NCBI GenBank assembly: GCA_011391255.1
Contig: JAABQV010000017.1
Span: forward strand, 1-54,146
Direction of reading: 5' to 3'
DNA length: 54,146 bases
Source: Dechloromonas sp.
Lineage (GTDB): Bacteria; Pseudomonadota; Gammaproteobacteria; Burkholderiales; Rhodocyclaceae
The stretch's first letter is position 1, and every line of letters starts with the position of its first letter. A program made the position numbers and the translations under genes. Positions 27,148 to 36,942 of this stretch are shown in pieces. The notes under the pieces were generated by a model. That model was given only the letters and a program-made list of their open reading frames with translations, was not told where the DNA came from and did no database searches.

Positions 27148-30100
27148 ATGAACAAGGCTCTGCTACGTCAGCTCAAGCGAACAATTGGCATTGGCGACGA
27201 GACTGCCCTTGCCGGGCACCTTGACGCCTTGCGCAATTCAGCAGCCGGCAATGATGTTGCAGTACGCAGGTTGATTGACGGATTTAGCGAGTTGTTGCAG
27301 CGGGTCGATGCTTCTTACGAGCAATATGATCGCGATCTCGACCTGCGGACACGCTCACTGGAGCTTTCTTCACTCGAACTTTCGCAAGCCAACGAAAAGC
27401 TGCGCGGTGAACTGAGCAGTCGTGACGCTGCGCTAACCTCTCTGCGCAACGTCATTCGTGGCCTGATGCCCGACTCGGAAGACAGCAGCGAAACCGCCGA
27501 AGACAATATCGAAAGCCTCTCTCTGCGGGTGGCTGAACTGGTTGCTGAAAGCGAGAGAGGACATCGGGCGCTAGCCAACCAGAAATTCGCACTTGACCAG
27601 CATGCCATCGTCAGCATCACTGATACGCACGGCACCATCATCTATGCCAACGACCGTTTCTGCGAGATCAGCGGCTTCGCCCGTGAAGAATTAATCGGCC
27701 AGAACCACCGCATTGTCAAATCCGGCGCACATCCGCCGGAAGTTTTCACCGACATGTGGGGCACGATTACGCTCGGGCAAGTCTGGCATGGTGAGATCTG
27801 TAACCGTGGCAAATCCGGCACGCTTTACTGGGTCAGTGCCACCATCGTTCCGCTCCTCGACGCCACTGGCATGCCTGAGCAATACATCGCGATTCGCACC
27901 GACATCAGCGACCGCAAACGCATGGAAGCTCAGTTGTCCGAGCAACTTGCGTTGTTCGAGGGCTTGATCGAGACGATTCCGCTACCGGTGTACATCAAGG
28001 ATACCCAAGGTCGATATCTGCGCCTCAACCGCGCCTTTGAGCTCTTCATGGATATCAAGCGTGAGGACTTCATCGGCAAAACCTTGTTTGATTTGCTTGA
28101 GCCGGATGATGCCGGTTTTCATACCGAACGCGACAGCGAACTGATCGTCAGCGGCGGCACGCAAACCTACGAATCGCTCGTACGCGGTCATGATCACCGC
28201 AGCCACGACGCAATTTACCGCAAGGCGGCGCTCACCCGGCACGACGGCAGCGTTTATGGGCTGCTTGGCATCATTATCGACATTACCGAGCGCAAGCAAA
28301 TCGAAGCCGCGATGCTGGTCGCCAAGGAAGCTGCTGAAGCAGCCAGCCAGGCAAAGAGCGATTTCCTGGCCAACATGAGCCACGAGATCCGGACACCGAT
28401 GAACGGCATCATCGGGATGACCGAACTGGCGCTCGATACCGCATTGACCGAGGAACAGCGCGAGTACCTCGGCATCGTCAAGTCATCAGCCGAGTCGTTA
28501 CTGACGATTATCAATGACATTCTCGATTTCTCGAAAATTGAAGCAGGCAAACTCCTGGTCGAGGAAATTTCTTACGATTTGCACCGGGTTGTTTCCGAAA
28601 CACTTAAAACCATGGCCTTGCGGGCATACGAGAAAAATATCGAGTTGATACTCGAGGTCATGCCCGATGTTCCAATACACGTCCTTGGCGACCCTAGCCG
28701 CTTGCGTCAGGTACTGATTAATTTGATCGGCAATGCCATCAAATTCACCACCATCGGTGAAATCGCATTGCGCGCTGAATTGGGCACCGGCAGCGATGGG
28801 CGCCAGACCGTGCGATTTGCTGTTCGCGATACCGGCGTCGGCATCGCCCCCGAGAAGCAGCAAGCCATTTTCGACGCATTTACTCAGGAAGATACCTCGA
28901 CAACCCGGCGCTATGGCGGAACCGGCCTTGGTCTATCGATCTCGCGTCGTCTCGTTGAGTTGATGAATGGCCGGTTGTGGCTTGAAAGCGAACCGGGTAT
29001 AGGCAGCACTTTTTACTTCGAACTTGAACTCAAACTTGACGGCCAACCACCCGAGGCCAGTACCAGCCATATCGATCTGCGTGGCAAGCAGATCATGGTC
29101 GTTGACGACAACGACACCAATCGCCGTATCCTCAGTGGCATGCTGGCGCATTGGGAGATCAGCGCGACTCTCGCCAGCTCGGGCAAAGCGGCCTTGGAGA
29201 TCCTGCGTGACAGGCCTGCCGCCTTCGACTGCATCTTGCTTGATGCCCATATGCCGGAAATGGACGGCTACGAATTGGCAGTCAATATCCGCAGCGGACT
29301 AAAAATCACTGCGCCGATGATCATGCTGTCCTCCGGCGCCATGCGCGGCGACGGGCAGCGCTGCCAGGAAGCCGGCATTTCCGGCTTTTTCTCCAAGCCG
29401 ATTTCATCAGAGGAGCTACTCGCCGCGCTTTGTCGCGTCTTCGACATCGTTGGCCGCGATAAATCGGTGCCGACCAACCAGTTGGTTACCCGCCACGCGC
29501 TTCGCGAATTGCAGCGCACCCTCGATGTCCTTCTGGTTGAGGATCATCTGGTAAACCAAAAACTGGCGATCAGCCTGCTTGAAAAATGGGGGCACCGCGT
29601 GACGCTGGCAAACCATGGTCAGGAAGCGCTTGATATTCTCGCCAGTCGCGATGTCGACCTGATCCTGATGGATATGCAGATGCCGGTCATGGGCGGGGTT
29701 GCCGCCACGCTTGAAATTCGCGCACGAGAGGAACGTGACGGGCGCAGACGGACGCCGATTATCGCGATGACTGCCGCCGCCATGCAATCCGACAAGGAAG
29801 CCTGCATTGCAGCCGGTATGGATGATTACCTCGCCAAGCCGGTTCGCTCCAAGGATTTGCTCGAAAAACTGCTCGCCTATGGCGGCTTTCCGGATGACGG
29901 CGAGCCAAGCGCTTTTGATTACGGCGAAGCGTTGCGTCAGGCTGATCAGGAAACTATCGAGATCATTGCCGAAATTTTCCTCCTGACCTGGGAGCGCGAC
30001 TTCAATGTGCTGCGTAGCGCTGTTAGTAGCTTCGACTCAAGCACAGCAGAGCGGGCCGCCCACAGCCTCAAGGGGACGCTTGCCACCTTCGGCGCCGAAC

Positions 30101-30246
30101 CCGCCGCGCGTGTGGTTGGCGATCTTGAGATCAGGGCGCGCAATGGCGAACTCGAAGGCACATCCGCCGAACTCGAGTCACTGCATCGTGAACTGATATT
30201 GCTTGAGCCGCACATCCGCCTCATCGCTGCCAGAGTGTCGGGGTAA
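27148..30246 (+). CDS. Hybrid sensor histidine kinase PAS-PAS-HisKA-HATPase-REC-REC-HPt
   Basis: A 1032-aa cytoplasmic kinase. In order: an N-terminal coiled region (1-145), PAS1 (about 148-265, ITDTHGTIIYANDRFCEISG), PAS2 (about 268-390, VYIKDTQGRYLRLNRAF) and HisKA with H412 in NMSHEIRTPMNG. HATPase follows with GGTGLGLSISRR near 591. REC1 has D699 in LLDAHMPEMDG, REC2 has D842 in ILMDMQMPVMGG, and the HPt domain has H972 in AERAAHSLKGT. All phosphorelay residues are present. No membrane segment is seen, so input should come from PAS ligands or the FIST protein encoded just upstream. No output regulator gene is adjacent. Confidence 0.93.
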   Translation: MNKALLRQLKRTIGIGDETALAGHLDALRNSAAGNDVAVRRLIDGFSELLQRVDASYEQYDRDLDLRTRSLELSSLELSQANEKLRGELSSRDAALTSLRNVIRGLMPDSEDSSETAEDNIESLSLRVAELVAESERGHRALANQKFALDQHAIVSITDTHGTIIYANDRFCEISGFAREELIGQNHRIVKSGAHPPEVFTDMWGTITLGQVWHGEICNRGKSGTLYWVSATIVPLLDATGMPEQYIAIRTDISDRKRMEAQLSEQLALFEGLIETIPLPVYIKDTQGRYLRLNRAFELFMDIKREDFIGKTLFDLLEPDDAGFHTERDSELIVSGGTQTYESLVRGHDHRSHDAIYRKAALTRHDGSVYGLLGIIIDITERKQIEAAMLVAKEAAEAASQAKSDFLANMSHEIRTPMNGIIGMTELALDTALTEEQREYLGIVKSSAESLLTIINDILDFSKIEAGKLLVEEISYDLHRVVSETLKTMALRAYEKNIELILEVMPDVPIHVLGDPSRLRQVLINLIGNAIKFTTIGEIALRAELGTGSDGRQTVRFAVRDTGVGIAPEKQQAIFDAFTQEDTSTTRRYGGTGLGLSISRRLVELMNGRLWLESEPGIGSTFYFELELKLDGQPPEASTSHIDLRGKQIMVVDDNDTNRRILSGMLAHWEISATLASSGKAALEILRDRPAAFDCILLDAHMPEMDGYELAVNIRSGLKITAPMIMLSSGAMRGDGQRCQEAGISGFFSKPISSEELLAALCRVFDIVGRDKSVPTNQLVTRHALRELQRTLDVLLVEDHLVNQKLAISLLEKWGHRVTLANHGQEALDILASRDVDLILMDMQMPVMGGVAATLEIRAREERDGRRRTPIIAMTAAAMQSDKEACIAAGMDDYLAKPVRSKDLLEKLLAYGGFPDDGEPSAFDYGEALRQADQETIEIIAEIFLLTWERDFNVLRSAVSSFDSSTAERAAHSLKGTLATFGAEPAARVVGDLEIRARNGELEGTSAELESLHRELILLEPHIRLIAARVSG

Positions 30247-30291
30247 ACTGGCGTTTTTCCACGGCTGACCTTGGCAATCCTGAACCTCGCA

Positions 30292-31155
30292 ATGACTCTT
30301 TCAAACACCGTCCAAAAACTCAGAAAATCCCTCGAAAGCCGCACCGGTAAGGCAATCGGCGACTACAACATGATTGAGGACGGTGACACCGTCCTGGTTT
30401 GTGTGTCAGGCGGGAAGGACTCATACACACTTTTAAATATTTTGATGGCGCTACAGCAACGGGCGCCGGTCAAATTTCGCCTGATCGCGATGAATCTTGA
30501 CCAGAAGCAGCCTGGCTTTCCACCTGATATTCTGCCCCGCTATTTTGAGTCGCTTGGTATCGAACACAAGATAATTGAAGCTGACACCTACTCGATTGTC
30601 AAAGACAAGATTCCCGAAGGAAAAACTACCTGCTCTCTCTGCTCACGCCTGCGCCGGGGCATTATCTACAAGACCGCCAAAGAACTAGGAGCCAACAAGA
30701 TTGCGCTCGGCCATCACCGCGATGACATGGTGCATACGCTGTTTCTCAACATCCTGTTCGGCGGCAAGCTCAAAGCAATGCCACCCAAGTTGGTGACCGA
30801 CGACAAGGCACATATTGTTATTCGGCCACTCGCTTACTGTGCTGAAAGCGACATCGCCAAGTTCGCCCGCGCCATGGAGTTTCCGATCATTCCCTGTAAT
30901 TTATGTGGCTCGCAGGAAAATCTTCAGCGCCAAAAAATCCGCGAGATGATGCAGGATTGGGATAAGCGCTTCCCCGGTCGCAGCGAAGCCGCATTGACGG
31001 CTCTGCAAAATATCGTGCCCTCACATCTGGCTGACAACCGTCTTTTTGATTTCCAAAATCTAACACTGGACACGCCCGTTGAAGAAGGTGATATTGCCTT
31101 TGATCCGCCGGATTTTCCAATGGCAGCGACCTCACCACTAAGCCTTTTGGCATAA
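30292..31155 (+). CDS. ttcA: tRNA 2-thiocytidine biosynthesis protein TtcA
   Basis: A 287-aa ATP- and iron-sulfur-dependent enzyme that thiolates C32 of certain tRNAs. The PP-loop is [16 protein letters not shown]. The CX2C ligands are in [13 protein letters not shown], and a further Cys pair lies in [33 protein letters not shown] is a family block. The ATG at 30292 ([20 protein letters not shown]) is preferred over a TTG at 30271. Confidence 0.95.
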   Translation: MTLSNTVQKLRKSLESRTGKAIGDYNMIEDGDTVLVCVSGGKDSYTLLNILMALQQRAPVKFRLIAMNLDQKQPGFPPDILPRYFESLGIEHKIIEADTYSIVKDKIPEGKTTCSLCSRLRRGIIYKTAKELGANKIALGHHRDDMVHTLFLNILFGGKLKAMPPKLVTDDKAHIVIRPLAYCAESDIAKFARAMEFPIIPCNLCGSQENLQRQKIREMMQDWDKRFPGRSEAALTALQNIVPSHLADNRLFDFQNLTLDTPVEEGDIAFDPPDFPMAATSPLSLLA

Positions 31156-31218
31156 CGACAGACCGCATTTAGAAGCCTATAATCGCCGGACTAGAATTTG
31201 TATTGAGACCTTGCGCGA

Positions 31219-32124
31219 ATGACCAAGCTGCTTCATAAGTCCATCATGTTTGCTGATGTTTCCGGTAGCGCTCGATTATTCGAGCGACTGGCGGAAAAGG
31301 AGGCGGCACATGCTGTCGAGCAGTGTGTCAAGCGGATGGAATTGTCGATCACCAGCCACCACGGTCGAACCTTGCAAGTATCCGGTGATGAGTTGCAAGC
31401 ACTCTTTGACAATCCCGAAGATGCCTATCTTGCAGCAATTGACATGCAATTGCGGGTGTCTGAACTGCCTCCCGTTTCCGGACTCCGCCTGACCACACGC
31501 ATTGGCGTGCATTGTGGCGACATCGTTGAGCAATTTGATACGATACTTGGTGAAGCTGTTAATACCACGGCTCGTATCACCGGCATGGCACGCGTTGATC
31601 AAATTCTGGCGAGTTCCCGCTTTGTCAACATGCTACCGTTGCAGTGCCAGACGTTTGCAGTACCGATCCCGACCACCAGTGGTATTCGAGAGGCTCAAGA
31701 GCTGATTGATCTGGTTCAGATTGACTGGCAACGACATGAAAGTTTCCAGCGAAATCTACTAGAACCGGACCGCCTTGGTCCGGCTTCTATCCAGAAAACC
31801 AGTGACCGTCTTTGCCTGCGCTATCGTGGCAAGGCTTTCCTGCTTGATGACAAAACCCCAACCCTCTCCCTTGGCCGTGATCCTTCGAGCAAACTGCTGA
31901 TTGAAGATCGTAAAGCCTCGCGCGCGCATGCTCGCGTTGAAAAGCGTAATGGAATTTATTTTTACGTTGATTTGAGTACTAATGGGAGCTTCCTCAGCTT
32001 TCCCGGACAAATGGAAGTCATGGTGCGCAAAGATGAAATCCAGTTGCGGGGTCCTGGACGGGTCTGTTTTGGCAGTTCACGTAACGATGCTCTGGCAGAC
32101 TTTGCAGATTTCGAATATCTCTGA
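31219..32124 (+). CDS. Adenylate/guanylate cyclase with C-terminal FHA domain
   Basis: A 301-aa protein. Residues about 5-175 form a class III nucleotide cyclase domain: KSIMFADVSGSARLFERLAE supplies the first metal Asp, VSGDELQALFDNPEDAYLAA the second. RIGVHCGDIVEQF and GEAVNTTARITGMA are the later signatures. Residues about 215-290 form an FHA domain with LGRDPSSKLLIEDRKASRAH and DLSTNGSFL, which binds phosphothreonine. It is probably a cyclic-nucleotide-making enzyme controlled by a phosphorylated partner; the kinase is not in the window. A TATAAT-like -10 lies at 31178. Confidence 0.88.
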   Translation: MTKLLHKSIMFADVSGSARLFERLAEKEAAHAVEQCVKRMELSITSHHGRTLQVSGDELQALFDNPEDAYLAAIDMQLRVSELPPVSGLRLTTRIGVHCGDIVEQFDTILGEAVNTTARITGMARVDQILASSRFVNMLPLQCQTFAVPIPTTSGIREAQELIDLVQIDWQRHESFQRNLLEPDRLGPASIQKTSDRLCLRYRGKAFLLDDKTPTLSLGRDPSSKLLIEDRKASRAHARVEKRNGIYFYVDLSTNGSFLSFPGQMEVMVRKDEIQLRGPGRVCFGSSRNDALADFADFEYL

Positions 32125-32146
32125 AGATTGTCGCGGTCAACCATGG

Positions 32147-32171
32147 AAAAGGCGCGAAATTCGCGCCTTTT
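32147..32171. terminator. Bidirectional rho-independent terminator
   Basis: GGCGCGAA (32151-32158) pairs perfectly with TTCGCGCC (32160-32167). AAAA lies on the left and TTTT on the right, so each strand reads hairpin plus T-run. It separates the cyclase-FHA gene (plus) from the convergent PsiF-like gene (minus). Confidence 0.85.
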
Positions 32172-32197
32172 CCATCAGCCAACTTTACTACCTGACT

Positions 32198-32455
32198 TTA
32201 CTTGGCAGCCCCGGCTTCACTCACGCATTTTTTGACAAAACTGTTTTTGGCAGCACCCGCCAATTTTTTCTCTTTAGCCGTTGCTTCGCAGCTAGCTTGG
32301 GCTGGCGGCATTGAGTCAGCCGCACATTTCTTCATAAAGCTATTTTTTGCGGCACCAGCCAATTTCTTTTCGGCCGCTTGCGCGGCGCAATCGTCAGCAG
32401 CGTGGGCACTGGTTAGCGCAAAAGAGGCAATCAGAACAGCAAGCAGTTTTTTCAT
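32198..32455 (-). CDS. PsiF repeat family periplasmic protein
   Basis: An 85-aa protein: signal peptide MKKLLAVLIASFALTSAHAA, then two PsiF-type repeats, each carrying KKLAGAAKNSF-x-KKC (first near residue 32, second near 65), and conserved Cys residues. The repeat was named after a phosphate-starvation-induced gene of E. coli; its biochemical role is not known. The start at 32455 follows GGAGATCCC at a good distance. It is a single gene facing the bidirectional terminator. Confidence 0.88.
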   Translation of the reverse strand: MKKLLAVLIASFALTSAHAADDCAAQAAEKKLAGAAKNSFMKKCAADSMPPAQASCEATAKEKKLAGAAKNSFVKKCVSEAGAAK

Positions 32456-32505
32456 GGGATCTCCGTAAAAGTGGCGGGCCAAGCGGCTAGGAGACTATCA
32501 AGGAT

Positions 32506-33441
32506 TCAGGCATCATCGTCAAGCATCATGCGCTGCTGCCTGTCCATAAAATCCTGCATGCTGTCGATACCGCGCAATTGCAAAATGGTGTTGCGTACCG
32601 CAGCTTCCAACAAAACCGCGAGGTTACGGCCGGCCGCCACGGGAATCACAATCTTGCGTATCGGTACGCCGAGAACTTCCTGACGCTGGGCGTCAAGCGG
32701 CAATCGTGGCGCTTCGGCGCCAAGTAAGGTTTTTTGCAGGTGGACGATGATCTTTAGCTTCATCTTCCGCCGTGAGGCGGTTTCGCCAAATATGGTTCGA
32801 ATATTCAGCAAACCCAGGCCGCGCACCTCTAAAAAATCACGCAACATGCCAGGGCAACGCCCCTCGATGGTCGTCGGTGCGATGCGCGCCATTTCGACCA
32901 CATCATCGGCAACCAGTCCATGTCCGCGCGAAATCAATTCGAGGGCAAGCTCGGATTTGCCAACGCCTGAGTCACCGGTAATCAAGACGCCCATACCCAG
33001 CACGTCCATGAACACCCCATGCAAATTGACGGTATCGGCGAGGCGCGCCGAGAGGTAGATACGCAGTTGGTCAATCACGGCCGAGCAGTGTTTCGGCGAT
33101 TGAATCACCGGTGTTCCATTGGCAGCACAAGCTTCCAGCAGATACGGCGACGGCGAAACGCTATCGGCAACGATCAGTGCGGGTGGCTTGGCCGCCAGCA
33201 AATCATTCAACTGCTGAGCAAAGCGTTTCTGACCGATCCGGTCAGTCCAGTCACGCTCGGCCTGACCCATGACCTGCAAACGTTCAGGGTGAATAATATT
33301 GATGTGCCCAACAACATCCGCACCGTAGTTGTTGCTGACTTTCAGCTCGATCCGCGTGTCGCTGGTTTGGCCGGTCAGCCAGCTCAGGAGCAGTTTTTCG
33401 CGATTGTCCTCGAAGAGCTGGGCCAGGCTAATATGGCGCAC
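32506..33441 (-). CDS. hprK: HPr kinase/phosphorylase
   Basis: A 311-aa bifunctional enzyme that phosphorylates and dephosphorylates a Ser of HPr. In betaproteobacteria with an incomplete PTS it acts in regulation. The catalytic His is H141 (NLHGVFMDVLGMG). Walker A is GDSGVGKS (156-163). The HPrK signature region MLRDFLEVRGLGLLNIRTIF follows. The GTG at 33441 starts 10 bp after the ptsN stop. It is the last gene of the lptB-rpoN-hpf-ptsN-hprK run; the often-following rapZ is not here, and the psiF-like gene stands in its place. Confidence 0.95.
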   Translation of the reverse strand: MRHISLAQLFEDNREKLLLSWLTGQTSDTRIELKVSNNYGADVVGHINIIHPERLQVMGQAERDWTDRIGQKRFAQQLNDLLAAKPPALIVADSVSPSPYLLEACAANGTPVIQSPKHCSAVIDQLRIYLSARLADTVNLHGVFMDVLGMGVLITGDSGVGKSELALELISRGHGLVADDVVEMARIAPTTIEGRCPGMLRDFLEVRGLGLLNIRTIFGETASRRKMKLKIIVHLQKTLLGAEAPRLPLDAQRQEVLGVPIRKIVIPVAAGRNLAVLLEAAVRNTILQLRGIDSMQDFMDRQQRMMLDDDA

Positions 33442-33450
33442 GGCGGTGAA

Positions 33451-33897
33451 TCAGGCCTGAAAGAGAGCCACGACAGATAGCGCGTCGGGTGCCGCCAGAA
33501 GGGCTTCGCGAAACGGGCGTTCAGAGAAGCGCTGGGCGAGCTCTGAAAGTATCTGCAAGTGCTCTTCTGTCGCTTGTTCCGGCACCAATAAGACAAAAAG
33601 CAGATTGACCGGACGGCCATCGGGGGAATCGAAAGGGACCGGGTTGGTCAAGCGTAAAAAGGCACCTGCTGCCTGCTTGAGCCCTTTAATGCGGCCGTGC
33701 GGGATGGCAATGCCCTGGCCGAGGCCGGTAGAGCCGAGTTTTTCCCGGGCAAAGAGGCTGTCGAAAACGACAGAGCGGGCGAGACCGAGATGACTCTCGA
33801 ATAACATGCCAGCTTGTTCAAAAACCCGTTTTTTACTGCCGGCTTCAAGATCTAGCAACACATGGGATGCCGGCAAAAGCTTAGTCAGGGGATTCAT
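33451..33897 (-). CDS. ptsN: Nitrogen regulatory EIIA protein PtsN
   Basis: A 148-aa EIIA-Ntr. The phosphoacceptor His is H67 in GLGQGIAIPHGRIKGL, and NLLFVLLVPEQATEEHLQIL is typical of the family. It takes phosphate from Npr/HPr in the nitrogen PTS and controls potassium transport and other targets. It lies downstream of hpf, after a hairpin terminator, and just before hprK. Confidence 0.95.
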   Translation of the reverse strand: MNPLTKLLPASHVLLDLEAGSKKRVFEQAGMLFESHLGLARSVVFDSLFAREKLGSTGLGQGIAIPHGRIKGLKQAAGAFLRLTNPVPFDSPDGRPVNLLFVLLVPEQATEEHLQILSELAQRFSERPFREALLAAPDALSVVALFQA

Positions 33898-33910
33898 AGG
33901 ATTTCTGCAA

Positions 33911-33941
33911 AAACAAAGGCCGCAGCGATAGGCTGCGGCCT
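33911..33941 (-). terminator. Rho-independent terminator or attenuator after hpf
   Basis: The stem GGCCGCAGC (33918-33926) and GCTGCGGCC (33932-33940) has a 5-base loop. On the minus strand it is followed by TTTGTTTTTG. It ends the hpf transcript 8 bp after the hpf stop, just before ptsN, so ptsN-hprK would need read-through or their own promoter. Confidence 0.8.
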
Positions 33942-33948
33942 TCGGGTG

Positions 33949-34272
33949 TTAACCGACCATCTGATGTGCGGCCTTTTCGCCACGGTGATGATCTTGTACC
34001 TTTTGCTTGTACTTCTGGACCTGGCGATCCAGCTTGTCAAACAATACATCGATGGCGGCGTAAAGATCTTCAGCGGATTCCTCCGCGTGCATGTCCTTAC
34101 CCGGCACGTGCAAAGTGACTTCGGCTTTTTGCTTGAGCTTCTCAACAGAAAGGACGACGTTGACCCCGGTCACTTGGTCAAAGTGACGAATAACCGGATC
34201 CAGTTTGTTCTCAACGTACTGACGCAAGGCTGGGGTAACTTCAATGTGATGTCCACTGATCTGCAGATTCAT
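33949..34272 (-). CDS. hpf: Ribosome hibernation promoting factor HPF, short form
   Basis: A 107-aa protein starting [20 protein letters not shown], with [20 protein letters not shown] and [19 protein letters not shown]. The length is that of short HPF/YfiA proteins, without the C-terminal dimerisation domain of long HPF. It binds the 30S decoding region and promotes inactive ribosome dimers in stationary phase. A strong GGAGAGGAG precedes the ATG. It lies 13 bp after rpoN and is followed by a terminator. Confidence 0.95.
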   Translation of the reverse strand: MNLQISGHHIEVTPALRQYVENKLDPVIRHFDQVTGVNVVLSVEKLKQKAEVTLHVPGKDMHAEESAEDLYAAIDVLFDKLDRQVQKYKQKVQDHHRGEKAAHQMVG

Positions 34273-34285
34273 TATTTCTCCTCTC

Positions 34286-35743
34286 CTACAGGGTCTTACG
34301 TAAATTGACCGGCGGGATGTTGAGCAACTCACGGTATTTAGCCACCGTGCGTCTGGCAACAACAATTCCCTGCTGGCCTAGTATTTCGGATATTTGACTA
34401 TCCGACAAGGGCTTTTTGCCATCTTCGTTACCAATCAATTGCTTGATCAGCGCGCGAATGGCCGTGGCAGAACATGCGCCACCGGTATCGGTGGCGACGT
34501 GACTGCCAAAAAAGTATTTCAATTCAAAGATCCCGCGTGGCGTTGCCATATATTTCTGGCTGGTTACACGTGAAACAGTCGACTCGTGTAAGCCAAGAAT
34601 ATCGGCAATCTCGCGCAACACCAATGGCCGCATCGCCACCTCACCATGCTCGAAAAACTGCCGCTGACGGTCGACAATCGCCTGCGTGACCCGATGAATG
34701 GTGTCAAAGCGCTGCTGAACATTCTTGATCAGCCAGCGCGCTTCCTGCAACTGGCCGGTCAGATTGCCGTTGCCGCGGCGCTGGCGCGAAAGAATTTCAG
34801 CATAAAGCCGGTTGATGCGCAGTCGCGGGTAGGCATCCGGATTGATGTAAGCCGTCCATTTGCCTTTGAGCTTCCTGACGATCACATCAGGAATGATGTA
34901 GCGCGCCTCGGTCTGCGCAAACCGCGCGCCAGGTCGTGGATTGAGTCGGGTTATCGCGAGGTGGGCGGCCTTGAGTGCCTCGTCATCGGCACCGGTATGG
35001 CGTCGTAATTTGACAAAATCACGGGCGGCAAGCAATTCAAGATACTTCTCAACAATCAGCAAGGCCAGATCGCGTTCGTCATCAGCCGGTTGTGCTTTGA
35101 GCTGCAAGGCTAAGCACTCATGCGGACTGCGCGCGCCGATGCCGATTGGATCAAAATTCTGGATCATGCGCAGGGCGATATCGAGTTCTTCCACCTCGAT
35201 TTCGTACTCGGGCGGCAGGGTTTCCCATAATTCGACGAGCGGCGTTGATAAATAGCCGTCATCGTCCAAGGCGTCGATCAGGAAACGCACCAGAGCGCGG
35301 TCGCGCTCCGAGAGCTGGGTCATGCCAAGTTGCCAGCCAAGATGATCACGCAGGCTGACGTTGGCGGAGTGAATATCCTGCGGGTCGCTATCATCGTCTT
35401 CATCGCGCCCTGCACCGGTGAAGGTGCCGGCATCGGATGACCAGCGATCATCATCAATTTCCCCCGGCGAACTGGGGAGTTCTTGCTCACGCTCGCTCGA
35501 CACCTCTTTCGCCTCAGCCGGCTCGCTGCGCGATTCCTGATTAACCGGAGAATCAAACTGCTGCGCCCCGGAAAACCCTTCGCCTGGCTCATCGTCGCGT
35601 TCGAGCATTGGATTTTCAAGCAGGTAGCGCTCGAGCTCCTGCTGCATTTCTACCGTGGACAGCTGCAAAAGCTTGATCGACTGCTGCAATTGGGGCGTCA
35701 GCGCCAAATGCTGGGAGAGTCGAAGCTGAAGAGTAGGTTTCAT
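34286..35743 (-). CDS. rpoN: RNA polymerase sigma-54 factor RpoN
   Basis: A 485-aa sigma-54. Region I is [20 protein letters not shown], the acidic region II covers residues about 50-125, and the core-binding domain follows. The HTH region includes [20 protein letters not shown], and the RpoN box [10 protein letters not shown] lies near the C-terminus. It directs transcription from -24/-12 promoters with enhancer-binding proteins. The codons of STVSRVTS contain a parS-like word at 34563. Confidence 0.97.
   Translation of the reverse strand: MKPTLQLRLSQHLALTPQLQQSIKLLQLSTVEMQQELERYLLENPMLERDDEPGEGFSGAQQFDSPVNQESRSEPAEAKEVSSEREQELPSSPGEIDDDRWSSDAGTFTGAGRDEDDDSDPQDIHSANVSLRDHLGWQLGMTQLSERDRALVRFLIDALDDDGYLSTPLVELWETLPPEYEIEVEELDIALRMIQNFDPIGIGARSPHECLALQLKAQPADDERDLALLIVEKYLELLAARDFVKLRRHTGADDEALKAAHLAITRLNPRPGARFAQTEARYIIPDVIVRKLKGKWTAYINPDAYPRLRINRLYAEILSRQRRGNGNLTGQLQEARWLIKNVQQRFDTIHRVTQAIVDRQRQFFEHGEVAMRPLVLREIADILGLHESTVSRVTSQKYMATPRGIFELKYFFGSHVATDTGGACSATAIRALIKQLIGNEDGKKPLSDSQISEILGQQGIVVARRTVAKYRELLNIPPVNLRKTL
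34563..34576. other. parS-like site inside rpoN (weaker)
   Basis: GTTACACGTGAAAC fits GTTNCACGTGAAAC, with A at the free position where C or T is usual. Flanks are G and A, so 14 of 16 bases match the TGTTTCACGTGAAACA form. The codons encode the conserved TVSRVTS helix of RpoN, so part of the match may come from protein constraint. Confidence 0.45.
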
Positions 35744-35767
35744 TAAGGGGGAAAAGCCGCCTGATGG

Positions 35768-36502
35768 TCAGAGCTTGAAGTGTTCGCCAAGATAGACCTT
35801 GCGAACACTTGGATTATCGACGATTTCCGAGGGCTTGCCTGCGGCCAGAACAGTCCCGGCGTTGATAATGTAAGCGTGATCACAAATGCCCAGCGTCTCT
35901 CGCACATTGTGATCAGTAATCAGGACGCCGATACCACGCTCCTTGAGGAAGCGGATGATCTTTTGAATTTCCAGCACGGCAATCGGGTCGACCCCGGCAA
36001 AGGGTTCGTCAAGCAGGATAAAGCGCGGATTGGTCGCCAGCGCGCGGGCGATTTCAACACGACGGCGCTCGCCGCCGGAGAGTGCTGCCGCATTGACGTG
36101 CCGAACGTGCTCGACATGCAGTTCGGCCAGCAAACCCTCAAGGCGGTCATTCAGCTCTGCCTCCGGCAAACCGAGCAGCTCAAGTACCGCGCGAATATTT
36201 TCTTCGACGTTCAACTTGCGGAATACCGAGGCTTCCTGCGGCAAATAGGACAAACCTAAACGCGCCCTGCTGTGCATTGGCAAGTGACTGAGTTTGGCAT
36301 CGCCGATATAAACATCTCCGCCATCTGCGGCGACCAAACCGACAATCATGTAAAAACACGTAGTCTTTCCAGCGCCATTCGGGCCGAGCAAACCAACCAC
36401 TTCGCCCGACTTAACCTCAAACGAAACGTTCTCGACAACCGTTCTCGCCTTGTAGCGTTTTTTCAGGTTGTGGGCGGAAAGTACGGCTACAGCACCTGTC
36501 AT
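35768..36502 (-). CDS. lptB: LPS export ABC transporter ATP-binding protein LptB
   Basis: A 244-aa ATPase driving lipopolysaccharide export with LptFG. Walker A is [11 protein letters not shown], the LptB segment [20 protein letters not shown] follows, the signature is [16 protein letters not shown] and Walker B is [33 protein letters not shown] contains the H-loop. It normally follows lptA/lptC; here it follows recX with a 4-bp overlap (ATGA), and lptA/lptC are absent from the window. It lies 24 bp upstream of rpoN. Confidence 0.95.
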   Translation of the reverse strand: MTGAVAVLSAHNLKKRYKARTVVENVSFEVKSGEVVGLLGPNGAGKTTCFYMIVGLVAADGGDVYIGDAKLSHLPMHSRARLGLSYLPQEASVFRKLNVEENIRAVLELLGLPEAELNDRLEGLLAELHVEHVRHVNAAALSGGERRRVEIARALATNPRFILLDEPFAGVDPIAVLEIQKIIRFLKERGIGVLITDHNVRETLGICDHAYIINAGTVLAAGKPSEIVDNPSVRKVYLGEHFKL

Positions 36503-36942
36503 TCATCTGCTCCAGCAGTCGCGCGCCGCATGGTTAGCCTGATTGCCTCGCTGGAAAACCCGCGATACTGCAAAAAGCGCATCTGCTTGCCACGTTCAGC
36601 CTGAGTTTGCGGCAGGCTGCCAAATTTTCTGATCCAGACAGCGTGGCAGCGCTCAGCCTCATCGCCACCCTCAGGCAAGGCGGCGACAATATCCGCATCG
36701 CCGACACCATGTTGCCGTAAATCCTGCCTCAATCGTGCATCACCAAAGCGTCGCGCCCTTGCGATAACGCGCTGCGTGGCAAAGCGTTGATCCGATAGCA
36801 AGCGCTCGCTCTGCAAGCGATCAAGCACAGCATCCAGCTGATCTTCCGTTTCGGCCTCAGCGGCGAGTTTAGCCCTCAACTCGGCCCGGCTATGATCGCG
36901 CCGGGTGAGTAACTTCAGGGCCTGAACTCGCAGATCAGGCAT
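36499..36942 (-). CDS. recX: Recombination regulator RecX
   Basis: A 147-aa Rec[41 protein letters not shown] and [20 protein letters not shown] are family blocks. It binds RecA filaments and limits their activity. The start at 36942 overlaps the recA stop by 8 bp and the stop overlaps lptB by 4 bp, so recA, recX and lptB are translationally coupled. A longer frame back into recA is a shadow. Confidence 0.92.
   Translation of the reverse strand: MPDLRVQALKLLTRRDHSRAELRAKLAAEAETEDQLDAVLDRLQSERLLSDQRFATQRVIARARRFGDARLRQDLRQHGVGDADIVAALPEGGDEAERCHAVWIRKFGSLPQTQAERGKQMRFLQYRGFSSEAIRLTMRRATAGADE

Noticed and set aside
34091..34096. CACGTG in hpf as another parS site
   Set aside because: Flanks read GGCACGTGCA and do not fit GTTNCACGTGAAAC.
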